NCBI GenBank assembly: GCA_013362295.1
Contig: JABFWJ010000348.1
Coordinates: 1 to 10,725, forward strand
Reading direction: 5' to 3'
DNA from: Thermoleophilia bacterium
GTDB taxonomy: Bacteria > Actinomycetota > Thermoleophilia > Gaiellales > Gaiellaceae
DNA length: 10,725 nt
The notes beneath the pieces were generated by a model. It ran no database searches. It was given only the letters and a program-made list of their open reading frames with translations, and was not told where the DNA came from. The position numbers were made by a program, and so were the translations under genes. Each line of letters starts with the position of its first letter. The first letter of the stretch is position 1. This document shows positions 1-6,860 of this stretch, piece after piece.

Positions 1-1
1 G

Positions 2-61
2 CTGCGTGTGCAGCGGCGCCCCGACGGAACCGTCGATGTCTCACTTCACGACGTGAGGTGA
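2..61 (+). CDS. possible 3' end of an upstream gene (partial)
   Basis: The frame starting at base 2 is open from the window edge to a TGA at 59-61 and reads LRVQRRPDGTVDVSLHDVR. The run RPDGTVDVSL looks like a turn followed by a beta strand, as in a real protein C-terminus. Codon third positions are mostly G or C. Only 19 residues are visible and no family can be named. The stop lies inside the palindrome at 40-62. A chance open frame is quite possible at this length. Confidence 0.3.
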   Translation: MRVQRRPDGTVDVSLHDVR

Positions 62-62
62 G
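40..62. repeat. near-perfect 23-bp palindrome (terminator stem or operator)
   Basis: The left arm CTCACTTCACG (40-50) and right arm CGTGAGGTGAG (52-62) are reverse complements at 10 of 11 positions, and the one mismatch is a T/G pair that can wobble in RNA. As RNA it folds into a roughly 10-bp stem with a 3-nt loop. No T-run follows, so it is not a classic Rho-independent terminator. It could still end the gene suspected upstream, or it could be a DNA operator for the operon starting at 163. Confidence 0.5.
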
Positions 63-101
63 TGGCTGAGGTCGACGTGGGGCGACGACGGTCGTGGTGT
101 G

Positions 102-145
102 ACTTTCAGAAATGAAGGGTTGTCACTTTACTTTCTGAAGTGAAG
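102..145 (+). promoter_or_regulatory. pair of imperfect 16-bp direct repeats with TTCWGAA core, likely operators
   Basis: ACTTTCAGAAATGAAG (102-117) and ACTTTCTGAAGTGAAG (130-145) match at 14 of 16 positions and lie 28 bp apart. Each contains a small palindrome, TTCAGAA or TTCTGAA, so a dimeric regulator could bind both. They are the most AT-rich stretch of the surroundings and sit just upstream of the sulfite reductase start. A sulfur or cysteine-responsive regulator is a reasonable guess from context. The sequence alone does not identify it. Confidence 0.5.
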
Positions 146-155
146 CAGGTAGCCT
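127..155 (+). promoter_or_regulatory. weak candidate promoter of the sulfite reductase operon
   Basis: TTTACT (127-132) and TAGCCT (150-155) are spaced by 17 bp and each match the sigma-70 boxes at a minority to majority of positions (TTGACA 4/6, TAnnnT kept). The -10 box ends 7 nt before the TTG at 163, which would give a leaderless or nearly leaderless transcript. This would explain why no well-spaced Shine-Dalgarno is seen. The second direct repeat would then lie between the two boxes, a repressor-like position. Confidence 0.25.
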
Positions 156-162
156 CTGCCCC

Positions 163-1779
163 TTGGGTGCCCCTGCTCCCACACTCGAGCTGGTCCTCAA
201 GCGCAACTCCGTCGAGCGGCTGAAGCGCGACAAGAGCCCGCTCGGCATGCTCGACGAGCTGCCGGCGCTGATCGCCCAGGGCTACGAGCAGGTCGACGAG
301 GAGGACATCGTCCGTCTCAAGTGGTGGGGCCTCTACCACGACAAGCCGAAGATCGGGACGTTCATGCTGCGCGTGAAGATCCCCGGCGGGATCACGTCGC
401 CGGCTCAGTTGCGGGCGATCGGCGAGCTGTCGAACGTGCACGGACGCGAGTCGGGCGAGCTCAGCACACGCCAGAACGTCCAGCTGCACTACATCAAGCT
501 CGACGCTCTGCCAGAGGTCTTCGACCGGCTCCACGCGGCCGACCTGACCTCGGCCGGCGCCTGCGGCGACACGGTTCGCAACATCACCGGCTGCCCGGTC
601 GCCGGGCTCGCACACGACGAGCTCTTCGACCCGACGCCGGTGCTCGAAGAGGCCGCAGAGTTCTTCTACGGCAACCCCGACTACTCGGACCTGCCACGCA
701 AGCACAAGATCGCGATCACCGCCTGCCGGGACGCCTGCTCGGCGCCGGAGATCAACTGCATCGCGCTCATCGGCGCGCTCCGCGACGGGGAGGAGGGCTT
801 CGGCGTGCTGGTCGGCGGCGGGCTGTCGTCCGTCCCGCGGATCGCGCGCGAGCTCGGCATCTGGGTGCCGAAGGACGACGCCGTCACGGTGCTCGCGGCG
901 ATCCTGGACGAGTGGCGCGAGGACCTCCGCTACCGCGTCTCGCGCGTCAAGGCGCGCCTCAAGTTCATGATCGACGACATCGGGCCGGAGGGCATGCGCG
1001 AACGGATCGAAGCACGGCTCGGCCGGACGTTCGACGACTTCGAGCTGCCCGCGCTGCCGCCTCCCGGCAACCACCTCGGCATTCACCGGCAGGCGGACGG
1101 GCGCAACTACGTCGGCGTCCCGGTGCACCTCGGCCTGATCAGCGGCGACCAGATGATCGCGCTCGCCGACCTGGCCGAGAGCGTCGGCGGCGACGTCCGC
1201 CTCACGCGCCAGCAGAACTTCTTCCTCACGAACGTCTCGGACGACCAGGTGGACGAGGTGCGGTCGCGCCTCGAGGGCATCGGCCTGCCGCTCGACGCCG
1301 GCGCGCTCCGCGGAGACGCCGTCGCGTGCACCGGCGAGCCGCACTGCAACTTCTCGGTCACCGAGACGAAGACGCGGATGGACGGTCTCGTGCAGCTGCT
1401 CGAAGAACGCTTCGGCAAGGATGCCGACGGGCTGCGCATGAATCTCGACGGCTGCCCGCACGCCTGCGCGCACCACTGGGTCGGTGACCTCGGTTTCCAG
1501 GGGACGACGGTGCGCGACGCGGAGGGCCGGCGCCGGCAGGCCTACGACGTCTACCTGCGCGGCAGCCTCGACCGGCCGGCGGCGATCGCGCGTGCGGTCT
1601 TCAAGCGCGTGCCGACGGAGGAGCTCGACGAGGCCGTGGTCGGGCTCGTCGGCGGTTGGGTCGCCGAGCGCGCGCCCGACGAGACGTTCCGGTCGTTCTG
1701 CGACCGCACCCCTGACGAGGAGCTCGGCCGCCTCGCCGGCCGCGAGCCCGCGAAAGCACGAGCGAAGGAGAAGGTATGA
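163..1779 (+). CDS. sirA: ferredoxin-dependent assimilatory sulfite reductase (nitrite/sulfite reductase family)
   Basis: This is a siroheme and 4Fe-4S enzyme of 538 aa that reduces sulfite to sulfide with six electrons, probably from ferredoxin, in the cytoplasm. The two nitrite/sulfite reductase half-domains are visible. An N-terminal half has WWGLYHDKPK (54-63), STRQNVQLHY (101-110) and RNITGCPVAG (139-148). The C-terminal half carries the cluster cysteines: Cys389 and Cys395 in CTGEPHCNFS, and Cys431 and Cys435 in GCPHAC. The family also includes nitrite reductases; the adjacent cysH and siroheme genes favour sulfite. Tyr58 and Cys134 (ACGD) may match the Tyr-Cys pair reported next to siroheme in mycobacterial SirA. 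The start is a TTG, because a TGA lies in frame at 136-138 and no ATG or GTG occurs before codon 29, well inside conserved sequence. The nearest purine-rich stretch, GAAGCAGG (142-149), is too far away for a good ribosome binding site. Confidence 0.93.
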   Translation: MGAPAPTLELVLKRNSVERLKRDKSPLGMLDELPALIAQGYEQVDEEDIVRLKWWGLYHDKPKIGTFMLRVKIPGGITSPAQLRAIGELSNVHGRESGELSTRQNVQLHYIKLDALPEVFDRLHAADLTSAGACGDTVRNITGCPVAGLAHDELFDPTPVLEEAAEFFYGNPDYSDLPRKHKIAITACRDACSAPEINCIALIGALRDGEEGFGVLVGGGLSSVPRIARELGIWVPKDDAVTVLAAILDEWREDLRYRVSRVKARLKFMIDDIGPEGMRERIEARLGRTFDDFELPALPPPGNHLGIHRQADGRNYVGVPVHLGLISGDQMIALADLAESVGGDVRLTRQQNFFLTNVSDDQVDEVRSRLEGIGLPLDAGALRGDAVACTGEPHCNFSVTETKTRMDGLVQLLEERFGKDADGLRMNLDGCPHACAHHWVGDLGFQGTTVRDAEGRRRQAYDVYLRGSLDRPAAIARAVFKRVPTEELDEAVVGLVGGWVAERAPDETFRSFCDRTPDEELGRLAGREPAKARAKEKV

Positions 1780-2561
1780 CGATCGAACTTCTGGACGACC
1801 TGGAGGCGGGCGAGCTCAGCGTCGAGTTCGAAGGTGAGGAGCCGGAAGTCGTGCTCGAGTGGGCGATCGAGCGCTTCTCGCCCTCGATCTCGATCTCGAC
1901 CGCCTTCCAGACCGACGGCGCCGTGCTCCTCCACATGGCGTACGCGATCGACCCGTCGATTCGCATGTTCAGCGTCGACACCGGCCGGCTGCCGGGCGAG
2001 ACCTTCGAGCTGATCGAACAGATGCGCGACCGCTATCCGGGACTGCAGCTGGAGCTGCTCTCGCCCAAGGCGGCGCCGGTGAGCGCGATGGTCAACAAGC
2101 ACGGCCCGAACCTCTTCTACAAGAGCGTCGAGAACCGTTTGCTCTGCTGCCAGGTGCGGAAGGTGCTGCCGCTGCAACAACACCTCGCCGGCCTCGACGC
2201 GTGGATCACGGGCCTGCGACGAGACCAGTGGGCGACGCGCAGCGACATCCGCAAGGTCGAGATCGACCACGACCACGGCGCGATCGTGAAGCTGAACCCG
2301 CTCGCAGAGTGGTCGGAGGAGGAGGTCTGGGACTACGTGCGCGAGCACGACCTGCCGTACAACTCGCTCTACGACAAGGGCTACACGTCGATCGGCTGTG
2401 CGCCGTGCACGCGTCCGACGCAGCCAGGCGAGGACCTGCGCGCCGGGCGCTGGTGGTGGGAGACGAACGCTCCGAAGGAGTGCGGGATCCACTGCGCGAT
2501 CGAGACCGGCGGGCTCGAGCACGAGCTGCGCGCGCTGATCGGCGAGGACGACGATGAGTGA
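1776..2561 (+). CDS. cysH: APS reductase (4Fe-4S type CysH, thioredoxin-dependent)
   Basis: This 261-aa enzyme reduces adenylyl sulfate to sulfite and AMP in the cytoplasm, supplying the sulfite reductase encoded just before it. The PAPS-reductase fold is visible: STAFQTDGAVLLHM (41-54) as the nucleotide loop, FSVDTGRLPGET (65-76), and TGLRRDQWATRS (145-156). The paired cysteines Cys124-Cys125 and Cys208-x2-Cys211 are the 4Fe-4S ligands that separate APS reductases from the cluster-free PAPS reductases. Cys236 in KECGIH is the catalytic cysteine near the C-terminus. The ATG overlaps the previous stop as ATGA, with a strong ribosome site GAAGGAGAAGG (1764-1774). The length fits bacterial APS reductases. 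Use of APS over PAPS is inferred from the cysteine pattern. Confidence 0.95.
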   Translation: MTIELLDDLEAGELSVEFEGEEPEVVLEWAIERFSPSISISTAFQTDGAVLLHMAYAIDPSIRMFSVDTGRLPGETFELIEQMRDRYPGLQLELLSPKAAPVSAMVNKHGPNLFYKSVENRLLCCQVRKVLPLQQHLAGLDAWITGLRRDQWATRSDIRKVEIDHDHGAIVKLNPLAEWSEEEVWDYVREHDLPYNSLYDKGYTSIGCAPCTRPTQPGEDLRAGRWWWETNAPKECGIHCAIETGGLEHELRALIGEDDDE

Positions 2562-3012
2562 GACGATCGCCCTGAAGGGCGAGGCGCGCGAGGTCGCGCT
2601 CGCCGAGGCCCAGACCGTGCAGTCGCTCGCGCGCGACGAGACGATGCGCTCGCGGCTCGCCGAGCTCGTCTCGGCCGTCGAGGACGGCGTGGTCGACGGC
2701 GAGCCCGCCGACCTGCTCGAGTCGGTGCTCGAGCTCGGCCTGCAGACAGGCCGCATCCGCGCGTACTACGGACCGGGCGCCGAGCAGGCCGCGCTGACGA
2801 CGCTGCGCAGGCTGCCGAAGGGCCGTGTGCGCGCGCAGAGCGCGCAGGAGGTCTCCGCGGCGCTGCAGGCGCTCAACGGCGCGCCGATCGACGCGGTCAA
2901 GATCGCCGCCGTCGCGCCGGGCGCATTCACGCTCTCGATCGAAGCGGGCGGCGTGGAGGCCTCGGTCCGGCTCGACGGCAACGGTGCCCGGCTGACGAGT
3001 CTCGCCACATGA
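2554..3012 (+). CDS. hypothetical protein within the sulfite/siroheme operon
   Basis: This is a 152-aa soluble-looking protein that I do not recognise. Residues 1-110 are rich in Ala, Leu, Glu and Arg and look helical, with a GLQTGRIRAYYGPGAEQAAL stretch at 62-81. Residues 112-150 look like two or three beta strands (DAVKIAAV, AFTLSIEAGG, VEASVRLDG). It has no Cys, His or Trp, so it is an unlikely metal or redox enzyme. There is no signal peptide or membrane segment. It overlaps cysH by 8 bp, has GAGGA (2544-2548) 5 nt before its ATG, and its stop overlaps the next start as ATGA. This embedding between cysH and the siroheme genes is strong evidence that it is real and serves sulfite reduction or siroheme supply. 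A scaffold, regulatory or chaperone role is only a guess. Confidence 0.85.
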   Translation: MSETIALKGEAREVALAEAQTVQSLARDETMRSRLAELVSAVEDGVVDGEPADLLESVLELGLQTGRIRAYYGPGAEQAALTTLRRLPKGRVRAQSAQEVSAALQALNGAPIDAVKIAAVAPGAFTLSIEAGGVEASVRLDGNGARLTSLAT

Positions 3013-3569
3013 CGCCTCGGTACTACATGGCGTGCCTCGACCTGCGCGGCCGCGACTGCCTCGTCGTCGGCGGCGGGCGCGTCGCGACAGAGAAGGTGCA
3101 CGGTCTGCTCGACTGCGAGGCGAAGGTGACCGTCGTCGCACCGCAGGTCGACGACGAGCTCCGGCGCCTGCCCGTGCGTATCGAACGACGTCCCTTCAGC
3201 CGCTCCGACGTCGTCGGCCGCTTCCTCGTCGTGGCGGCCACGAACAACCGGTCGGTCAACGCCGAGGTCTCCAGCGTCGCGCGCGAAAAGGAAACGCTCT
3301 GCAACGTCGCCGACGACCCCGAGCTGTGCAGCTTCATCCTCCCTGCGATCGTCCGCCATGACCCGATCGTGGTCGGCGTGTCGACGGGCGGCGCGTCGCC
3401 CGCGCTCGCGCAGCGCATCCGCAGCGAGGTCGCCGAGTTGATCGGCCCCGAGCACGCCGAGCTCGCGCGTCGGCTCGAGGGGCTCCGGCCGTGGGCGAAG
3501 CGCGAGCTGCCCACCTACGAGGCGCGCCGCGACTACTTCCAGCAGCTCGTGACCGAGGCTCTCGCATGA
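3009..3569 (+). CDS. sirC: precorrin-2 dehydrogenase / sirohydrochlorin ferrochelatase (Met8/SirC/CysG-N type)
   Basis: This 186-aa protein oxidises precorrin-2 to sirohydrochlorin with NAD and may also insert iron to give siroheme, the cofactor of the sulfite reductase two genes upstream. The NAD-binding motif VVGGGRVATEKV (19-30) follows the first strand DCLVV. Asp102 in CNVADDPELCSFI corresponds in position to the aspartate essential in CysG and Met8. VSTGGASPALAQRIR (124-138) is the other conserved block of the family. Length fits the stand-alone N-terminal part of CysG, without the methyltransferase, which is the next gene. It starts with an ATGA overlap and has no clear Shine-Dalgarno, so translation is likely coupled. 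Some homologues are dehydrogenases only; whether this one is also the chelatase is not visible, though no other chelatase is in the window. Confidence 0.92.
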   Translation: MTPRYYMACLDLRGRDCLVVGGGRVATEKVHGLLDCEAKVTVVAPQVDDELRRLPVRIERRPFSRSDVVGRFLVVAATNNRSVNAEVSSVAREKETLCNVADDPELCSFILPAIVRHDPIVVGVSTGGASPALAQRIRSEVAELIGPEHAELARRLEGLRPWAKRELPTYEARRDYFQQLVTEALA

Positions 3570-4345
3570 GCGTCGCCATCGTCGGTGCAGGACCGGGCGA
3601 TCCGGGCCTCGTGACAGTGCGGGCGCTCGAGCTTGTGCGCGCCTGCGAGATCCTCGTCTACGACCGGCTCGTCGCACCGGCGCTCGTCGCGAAGGCGACC
3701 GGCGCGGCGCGGATCTCGCGCGACGGGCTGACCCAGGAGGAGGTGAACGAGCTGCTCGTGCACCACGGCCGACGCGGCCGCGCAGTCGTGCGGCTGAAGG
3801 GCGGCGATCCGTTCATCTTCGGCCGCGGCTTCGAGGAGGTGGAGGCGCTCGCTGCAGCCGGCATCGAGTACGAGGTCGTGCCGGGCATCTCGTCGTTCAC
3901 GGCGGTTCCCGGCCTGGCCGGCATCCCGCTGACGACGCGCGGCGTCGCCGCGCAGCTGACGATCCTCACCGGGATGTCGGGCGACGGCAGCGACCTCGAC
4001 TACCGGCACCTCGCGGCGACGCCCGGAACGCTCGTGATCTTCATGGGCCTCAAGCGGCTCGAAGAGCTCGCGGACAACCTGATCCTTGCCGGGCGTCCGG
4101 TGGACGAGCCGGCGGCGGTCGTCTCACGACTCTCGTCGCCGGACGCGCAGACGCGGGTCGGGACGCTCGGAACGATCGCGGCGGTCGCGCGCGACCTCCG
4201 CACGCCGTCGCTGATCGTGATCGGCGACGTCGTCGCCAGCTCGGCTCAGCTGCGCGTCGCAATCGAGCACGCGAGCTCGATGGCCCCGAGCACGCCCGAA
4301 CGGTCGCCGAGCGCCGGCAGGACGATCTCGGGCTCCGACACGTAG
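3566..4345 (+). CDS. cobA: uroporphyrinogen-III C-methyltransferase (SUMT)
   Basis: This enzyme methylates uroporphyrinogen III twice with S-adenosylmethionine to give precorrin-2, the substrate of the preceding gene product. The ATG at 3566 forms an ATGA overlap with the previous stop and has GAGG 7 nt upstream; a longer in-frame opening before it is coding shadow. The 259-aa protein has the SAM-binding AIVGAGPGDPGLVT (4-17), VVRLKGGDPFIFGRG (74-88), VVPGISSFTAVPGLAGIPLT (104-123) and the late strand LIVIGDVV (216-223). The usual family C-terminus is reached near residue 229. The remaining 30 residues are Ser/Pro-rich, resemble nothing in the family, and are read from the strand opposite the 3' end of the kinase gene. 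With the neighbours it completes uroporphyrinogen III to siroheme; the precorrin-2 could also feed B12 synthesis. Confidence 0.95.
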   Translation: MSVAIVGAGPGDPGLVTVRALELVRACEILVYDRLVAPALVAKATGAARISRDGLTQEEVNELLVHHGRRGRAVVRLKGGDPFIFGRGFEEVEALAAAGIEYEVVPGISSFTAVPGLAGIPLTTRGVAAQLTILTGMSGDGSDLDYRHLAATPGTLVIFMGLKRLEELADNLILAGRPVDEPAAVVSRLSSPDAQTRVGTLGTIAAVARDLRTPSLIVIGDVVASSAQLRVAIEHASSMAPSTPERSPSAGRTISGSDT

Positions 4346-5094
4346 CCGGCGAGCAGCTCGCGAACCCGCGCGCGGACGAGCGGGAGCAGCGCGGGCTCCT
4401 TCATCACACCGCCGCCGAGGATCACGCACTGCGGCGATGCAGCGCACACAACGTTGACGACGCCGTAGGCGAGGTACTCCGCCTCGAGCTCCCAGACACG
4501 CGCGTCCGCGGCGAGCTCCTCGCCCGGGCTCCCCCAGCGTGCGCGGATCGCATTGCCGGACGCGAGCCCCTCGAAGCAGTCGCCGTGGAACGGGCACACG
4601 CCCGCAAAAGGGTCGCGCGCCGGGTCGTGCGGGATGCGCATGTGCCCGATCTCCGGGTGGACGACCCCGTGCACGAGGCGGCCATCGGCGACGAGCCCGC
4701 CGCCGATGCCGGTGCCGACCGTGATGTACCAGAAGGTGTGGAGGCCTTCGGCCGCGCCCCAGCGCCCCTCGCCGAGCGCAGCCGCGTTCACGTCCGTGTC
4801 GAACGCGACCGGCACCTGCAGCGACCGTGCGAGCGGCGCAACGACGTCGATGTCCGCCCACCCCGGCTTGGGCGTCGTCGTGATGCGCCCCGCCTCGCGG
4901 TCGATCGGCCCGAAGGAGCCGACTCCGACGGCGGCGAGATCGGTGTGCCCCGCGAAGAACGCGGCTGCCCGCCCGAGCGTCTCGTCCGGCGTCGTCGTCG
5001 GGAACGTGACGAGCTCGCGCAGGCCGTCCGGCCCGTCGCCGACGGCGCACACCCACTTCGTGCCGCCCGCCTCGACACCGCCGTAGAGCTTCAT
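4246..5094 (-). CDS. ROK-family sugar kinase, fructokinase-like
   Basis: This 282-aa cytoplasmic kinase likely phosphorylates a hexose with ATP. The N-terminal phosphate loop is GGVEAGGTKWVCAVGD (5-20). VAFDTDVNAAALGEG (97-111) holds the probable catalytic base Asp101, and WYITVGTGIGGG (123-134) follows. The ROK zinc site is His151, Cys167, His170 and Cys173 in GHM and CPFHGDCFEG. The CP-F-H-x2-C-x-EG version with SGNAI after it is typical of the ROK fructokinase/mannokinase branch (GmuE/ScrK-like), so fructose or mannose is the best guess. It lies 39 bp after the lactonase gene on the same strand and may share its transcript. TAACGT (5108-5103) followed by 8 nt and the ATG could also be a weak promoter of its own. 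Its stop lies 100 bp inside the convergent methyltransferase gene. Confidence 0.88.
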   Translation of the reverse strand: MKLYGGVEAGGTKWVCAVGDGPDGLRELVTFPTTTPDETLGRAAAFFAGHTDLAAVGVGSFGPIDREAGRITTTPKPGWADIDVVAPLARSLQVPVAFDTDVNAAALGEGRWGAAEGLHTFWYITVGTGIGGGLVADGRLVHGVVHPEIGHMRIPHDPARDPFAGVCPFHGDCFEGLASGNAIRARWGSPGEELAADARVWELEAEYLAYGVVNVVCAASPQCVILGGGVMKEPALLPLVRARVRELLAGYVSEPEIVLPALGDRSGVLGAIELACSIATRS

Positions 5095-5133
5095 CGACCG
5101 CGACGTTATCTACCTGGTGCGCGGTTGCCTCGA

Positions 5134-5964
5134 TCAGACGGGGCGGCTCATGCCGAGCAGTCCGTAGACGCGGACGGCGTTGCCGCCGAGCACCGCCGCG
5201 CGCTCGGCGGAGTCGCAGTCGTCGAGCGCGGCGAGCACGAGATCAAGCACGGCGTCGTAGTCGGCCGCGAGCAGGCAGACGGGCCAGTCCGACCCGAACA
5301 GGCAGCGCTCGGGCCCGAACCACTCGAGGGCGCGCCGTAGGTACGGCACGAGCCGGTCGGCACGCCACGACTCCCAGTCCGCTTCGGTGACGAGCCCGGA
5401 CAGCTTGCAGCTGACGTTCGGCTGCCGCGCGACTGCCGCCAGCCGCTGCGCCCACAGGCCCGTGTCGCCGGAGCGGAGCGGCGGCTTCGCGAGGTGGTCG
5501 ACGACGAACCGCGTCTCGGGCCAGCGGCGGGCGACGTCGAGGGCGGCGGGCAGCTCCCGGGTGCGCACGAGGAGGTCGTACGCGATCCCGGCCCGGCCGA
5601 CGGCCGCGACGCCCCGCTGAACGTCGGGACGCAACAACCAGTCCGGATCGTCCTCATCGTGCACCTGGTGCCGCGCGCCGGCGAGGCCGTCGAGCTGCCG
5701 GTCGACGTCGGGCCCGGTGAGGTCGACCCAGCCGACGACGCCGAGGAGCCACGGCACGCGCTCCGCGGCGGCGACCAGCTCGCGCGTCTCGTCGAGTGAC
5801 GCGCGCGCCTGGACGACGACCGTCCCGTCGACGCCGCGCTCACGCAGCAGCGGCTCCAGGTCCTCAGCGCCGAAGCGGCGTCGCAGCGGCGCGAGCGCGC
5901 CCGTCATCCACGGGTACTCGGCGCGCGCCGGGTCCCAGAGATGGTGGTGGGCGTCGACGATCAC
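5134..5964 (-). CDS. amidohydrolase-2 sugar lactonase (COG3618, L-fuconolactonase-like)
   Basis: This 276-aa metal-dependent hydrolase of the TIM-barrel amidohydrolase superfamily probably opens an aldonolactone made by the upstream dehydrogenase. The metal motif DAHHHLWDP opens the protein (His6 and His8), RHQVHDEDDPDWLLRPDV spans 98-115, His157 lies in VVDHLAKP, and Asp226 in LFGSDWPV is the expected catalytic aspartate. RHQ with a following WLL run is typical of the L-fuconolactonase / pyrone-dicarboxylate lactonase group (COG3618). The start is a GTG whose bases overlap the stop of the preceding reductase gene as GTGA, right at the conserved N-terminus; longer openings upstream in this frame run through the reductase gene and are not real. 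The sugar is inferred from neighbours; rhamnono- or galactonolactone would also fit. Confidence 0.88.
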   Translation of the reverse strand: MIVDAHHHLWDPARAEYPWMTGALAPLRRRFGAEDLEPLLRERGVDGTVVVQARASLDETRELVAAAERVPWLLGVVGWVDLTGPDVDRQLDGLAGARHQVHDEDDPDWLLRPDVQRGVAAVGRAGIAYDLLVRTRELPAALDVARRWPETRFVVDHLAKPPLRSGDTGLWAQRLAAVARQPNVSCKLSGLVTEADWESWRADRLVPYLRRALEWFGPERCLFGSDWPVCLLAADYDAVLDLVLAALDDCDSAERAAVLGGNAVRVYGLLGMSRPV

Positions 5965-6860
5965 ACGTCGGCCCACAGCCCGTCGGGCACCTCGAGGCCG
6001 AAGAGGCGCACGTCTTCTGCGACCTCGGCCGGCGAGCGGCACCCGACGAGCACGGTCGTGACCGCCGGATGGCGAGCCGGGAACTGCAGCGCGGCCGCCT
6101 CGATCGGCACCTCCCAGCGTGCGCAGATCTCGGTGACACGGCCGACCCTGTCGAGGACCTCCTGTGAGGCGGGCGCGTAGTCGAACATCGCTCCGCCGCG
6201 TGCGAGCGCCCCGCTGTTGAAGACGCCGCCCGCGAGCACGTCGACGCCGCGGGCAGCGCACAGCGGCAACAGCTCCTCCTCTGCCTCGCGGTCGATCAGC
6301 GTCCACCGTCCGGCAACGAGCACGCAGTCGACGTCGGTCTCGCGCACGAAGCGTGCGAGCGCGGGCGACTGGTTCATGCCGGCGCCGATCGAACGCACGA
6401 CGCCTTCGCCGCGGAGCTGCTCGAGCACGGGGTAGGCGTGCGCGAGCGCCTCGTCCATGTGGTCGTCGGGATCGTGGATGAGCACCGTGTCGACGCGGTC
6501 CAGCTGCAGCCGCTCGAGACTTGCCTCCAGCGAGCGCAGCACGCCGTCGCGGGAGAAGTCGAACACCGCGCGTGCCCGGGGGGCGCCGGCGAACATCGGG
6601 TCGGCCCGACCGGGCACGAGCAGGCGGCCGACCTTCGTCGAGAGCACGAACTCGTCGCGCGGGCGCCCGCGCAGCGCTTCGCCGACGCGCAGCTCCGAGA
6701 GGCCCGAGCCGTAGAGCGGCGCGGTGTCGAACACCCGCACGCCGAGCTCCCACGCGCTGTCGATCGTCGCACGCGCGTCGTCCTCCGAGACCTCTGCGTA
6801 GAGCCCCGCGAGTGGCGCGCAACCGAGACCGAAGCGAGCGGGCACGGTAATAGGATTCAC
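5961..6860 (-). CDS. aldo/keto reductase, aldose 1-dehydrogenase type (L-fucose dehydrogenase-like)
   Basis: This 299-aa NAD(P)-dependent enzyme probably oxidises the C1 of an aldose to its lactone. The aldo/keto reductase tetrad is visible: Asp45 in VFDTAPLYG, Tyr50, Lys76 in LSTKVGR and His129 in LIHDPDD. GLGCAPLAGLY (11-21), the long insert PMFAGAPRARAVFDFSRDGV (88-107) and DRVDTVLIHDPDDH (121-134) resemble D-threo-aldose 1-dehydrogenases, which act on L-fucose and L-galactose, rather than general AKRs. The next gene encodes a lactonase, which takes the expected product. The GTG at 6860 has GAGG with a 7-nt spacer upstream, inside the coding sequence of the divergent SDR gene; a second GTG five codons later is possible. 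Only 2 bp separate the two divergent start codons. Confidence 0.88.
   Translation of the reverse strand: MNPITVPARFGLGCAPLAGLYAEVSEDDARATIDSAWELGVRVFDTAPLYGSGLSELRVGEALRGRPRDEFVLSTKVGRLLVPGRADPMFAGAPRARAVFDFSRDGVLRSLEASLERLQLDRVDTVLIHDPDDHMDEALAHAYPVLEQLRGEGVVRSIGAGMNQSPALARFVRETDVDCVLVAGRWTLIDREAEEELLPLCAARGVDVLAGGVFNSGALARGGAMFDYAPASQEVLDRVGRVTEICARWEVPIEAAALQFPARHPAVTTVLVGCRSPAEVAEDVRLFGLEVPDGLWADV

Noticed and set aside
120..125. TTGTCA as the -35 box for the sulfite reductase operon
   Set aside because: It matches well alone, but no acceptable -10 box lies 16-18 bp downstream; the nearest TAnnnT is 24 bp away.
106..1476. Long - strand open frame opposite the sulfite reductase gene
   Set aside because: Its sequence is Arg/Asp/Val-rich with no recognisable domain, typical of the antisense of a GC-rich gene; the + strand frame has clear siroheme and cluster motifs.
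1551..2756. - strand open frame across the reductase-cysH junction
   Set aside because: It spans two well-supported + strand genes and has biased shadow composition with no motif.
3491..3565. Upstream extension of the methyltransferase to an earlier start
   Set aside because: The extra 25 residues are an out-of-frame reading of the preceding gene; the ATG at 3566 sits directly before the SAM-binding strand and has a GAGG ribosome site.
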